From Acetobacter nitrogenifigens DSM 23921 = NBRC 105050 (lineage in GTDB: Bacteria > Pseudomonadota > Alphaproteobacteria > Acetobacterales > Acetobacteraceae): a stretch of DNA of 64,000 nucleotides. A program made the translations under genes and the position numbers. The notes under the pieces were generated by a model that worked only from the letters and a program-made list of their open reading frames with translations, was not told the origin of the DNA and made no database searches. Positions 62,838 through 64,000 of the stretch are shown one piece after another (the stretch's first letter is position 1; every line of letters begins with the position of its first letter). Location of the stretch: assembly GCF_000429165.1 (NCBI RefSeq), contig NZ_AUBI01000012.1, forward strand, positions 54,739-118,738. The letters run 5' to 3'.

Positions 62838-63500
62838 TCAGAAAATGCCGCGGCTCTGTTCCACTTCTATTTCGGCGCCCTGGCACCAGGTTGTAATAAT
62901 CCAATGCGCCTGAAAGAGCTGATCCAGATCCACTTCAATATCGTCGAATGGCCGACCATCTTTCGTGTGTGGATAGCGGAAGCGTTCCGCCAACGGATCG
63001 AAATATTGCACCTCAGCGATCATAGTCTGCACGCGTCGAGCAAGATCGTCATTGTCACAATATCCGAGCGTCGCGCGCTCCCGAAGTAATCGGCTGAACA
63101 ATTTGTTCAGATCATGACCGAGACTGCCTCTCAGTTCGCCAGCAGTGTATGCGATGGCTGATTTAATGTGAAGTTCTACGCTTTGCCGCCAGAGCATCAG
63201 AAGCGGCCTTTGGAGAGCGCTCATTGAACGGTCGGCCTGAGCGCGATCCCACATTTCCTCGAATCCCCGTTCAAAGCTGTAGGCAAGAAACTCCCAAGAA
63301 TCTGAGATCGGGTTGTCTGGCCTCTGTCTCAGGAATGACCGAAGCTCCGGCTGCAAGTCCATGCATTGTTCAGCCAACGAATCACGACGTTCAAACGACA
63401 CTGCGCTTCGCATCCCACGAAATTCCCGATTGATCGGGAGTCTGACTCGATGGGCGTGCAATAGCTTTTCCCGTCTCAGGAACGGGCCAAACCAGACCAC
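62838..63500 (-). CDS. Hypothetical HEPN-like protein
   Basis: 220 aa from a GTG at 63500. Later ATG codons exist. Helical core: LLMLWRQSVELHIKSAIAYT, then GHDLNKLFSRLLRE and FDPLAERFRYPHTKDGRP, a pattern shared by HEPN-type domains (acidic helix, GHDL, RYP). The RxxxxxH in RQSVELH may or may not be an active-site motif. No antitoxin-like partner is next to it. It lies beside an IS at the window edge. Confidence 0.5.
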   Translation of the reverse strand: MVWFGPFLRREKLLHAHRVRLPINREFRGMRSAVSFERRDSLAEQCMDLQPELRSFLRQRPDNPISDSWEFLAYSFERGFEEMWDRAQADRSMSALQRPLLMLWRQSVELHIKSAIAYTAGELRGSLGHDLNKLFSRLLRERATLGYCDNDDLARRVQTMIAEVQYFDPLAERFRYPHTKDGRPFDDIEVDLDQLFQAHWIITTWCQGAEIEVEQSRGIF

Positions 63501-63666
63501 CGTAACTAGGTGACCAACTGCGGCGGCAAGATTGTAACTCTAAGGATGGGATGTAAACTCTCTCTCCACTTAATACTCTGATCTCAATGGTAGACGATAG
63601 CTGCGTGAATCGGACACGCCGTCTATCTCCAGCCCATTGATGAGTAGCGCGCCAGGCACGATTCAA

Positions 63667-64000
63667 CTAGGTCCCGTTGACAAAAGATCCAATCCAGAGC
63701 CTTGCTGCGGCGATATTGAGGAAACTTATGAAGGACAGGGCGGTCTTGTCGTAGCGGGTCGCAATGCGGCGCATCTGCTTGAGGTGGTTGAACATCCGCT
63801 CGATGCGGTTGCGGTCCCTGTAACGTCGCCAGTCTGTTTTCTGTGGAACACTGCGGCCTTTTCGTGAGGGAATAACCGGCAGGATCCCGTGGATCAGCAG
63901 GTCCTGGCGGAAACTGTCGCTGTCATAACCCCGATCGGCCAGCATGGCCCTGGGGTTTGGAGCCGGAAGTTCCAGCAGGGCAGTTACGGCTTTATAGTCC
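63667..64000 (-). CDS. IS5-family transposase, C-terminal part (5' end outside window)
   Basis: Minus-strand frame open from the window edge to the stop at 63667, at least 110 aa. MLADRGYDSDSFRQDL, then RYRDRNRIERMFNHLKQMRRI with the last acidic DDE residue, and AARLWIGSFVN, are typical of IS5-group transposases (DDE). Whether the copy is intact cannot be told. Confidence 0.9.
   Translation of the reverse strand, partial: DYKAVTALLELPAPNPRAMLADRGYDSDSFRQDLLIHGILPVIPSRKGRSVPQKTDWRRYRDRNRIERMFNHLKQMRRIATRYDKTALSFISFLNIAAARLWIGSFVNGT
63667..64000. mobile_element. IS5-family insertion sequence, partial
   Basis: Only the transposase 3' part is in view. The terminal repeat must lie just left of 63667, but it could not be defined without the other end. 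Confidence 0.7.

Overview
The window is a GC-rich alphaproteobacterial chromosome segment. The hopanoid transporter hpnN, the def-fmt-truA order, hslVU, SufE, an HWE kinase and many transporters suggest an acetic acid bacterium (Acetobacteraceae). That placement is inferred from gene content, not from a marker-gene comparison. No rRNA and no CRISPR array was seen. One tRNA is present, tRNA-Ser(GCU).

Layout. 1-14.8 kb: a TonB-dependent receptor (cut by the window edge), an RpiR-type regulator, a decayed diaminopropionate ammonia-lyase, and a long plus-strand run for uptake and breakdown of N-acyl/N-carbamoyl or D-amino compounds: N-carbamoyl-D-amino-acid hydrolase, two MFS carriers, amidase, M20 amidohydrolase, GntP permease, D-threonine aldolase/D-serine dehydratase-like enzyme, RidA and an MlrC-type M81 peptidase. 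14.8-22 kb: an HTH/SDR divergent pair, a possible uracil-DNA-glycosylase-fold protein, the ACC deaminase gene acdS with its Lrp-type regulator acdR, an MFS exporter, an AI-2E-type permease and a lipoprotein. 22-35 kb: housekeeping and envelope genes (glycosyltransferase, def, fmt, truA, hpnN), a flavin reductase, an EEP-superfamily nuclease-like protein, a SelW-like protein, another MFS exporter and an ABC-F ATPase.

35.4-53 kb is the accessory region. A 16.1-kb element lies between two exact 24-bp copies of the tRNA-Ser 3' end (36192-36215 and 52286-52309). It carries a tyrosine integrase; a DprA-like gene overlapping a ComF-like phosphoribosyltransferase gene (the best candidate for a little-described, possibly defensive, system); a repressor and a very compact early operon; a primase-polymerase and a RecA-like helicase followed by an 11-bp-phased repeat cluster that looks like an origin; and a terminase plus some structural genes. 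Portal, major capsid and tape-measure genes were not recognised, so it is either a decayed prophage or a satellite-like element. Outside the left att site is a relic joining a broken IS5-type transposase to a diverged copy of an early-operon gene, so the locus has been invaded more than once. A further phage-type gene lies just beyond the tRNA.

53.5-64 kb: an HWE histidine kinase, SufE, HslU/HslV, a large GT-C-like membrane protein, a LysE exporter with its ArgP-type regulator, an acyltransferase, a HEPN-like protein and the end of an IS5-family transposase running off the window.
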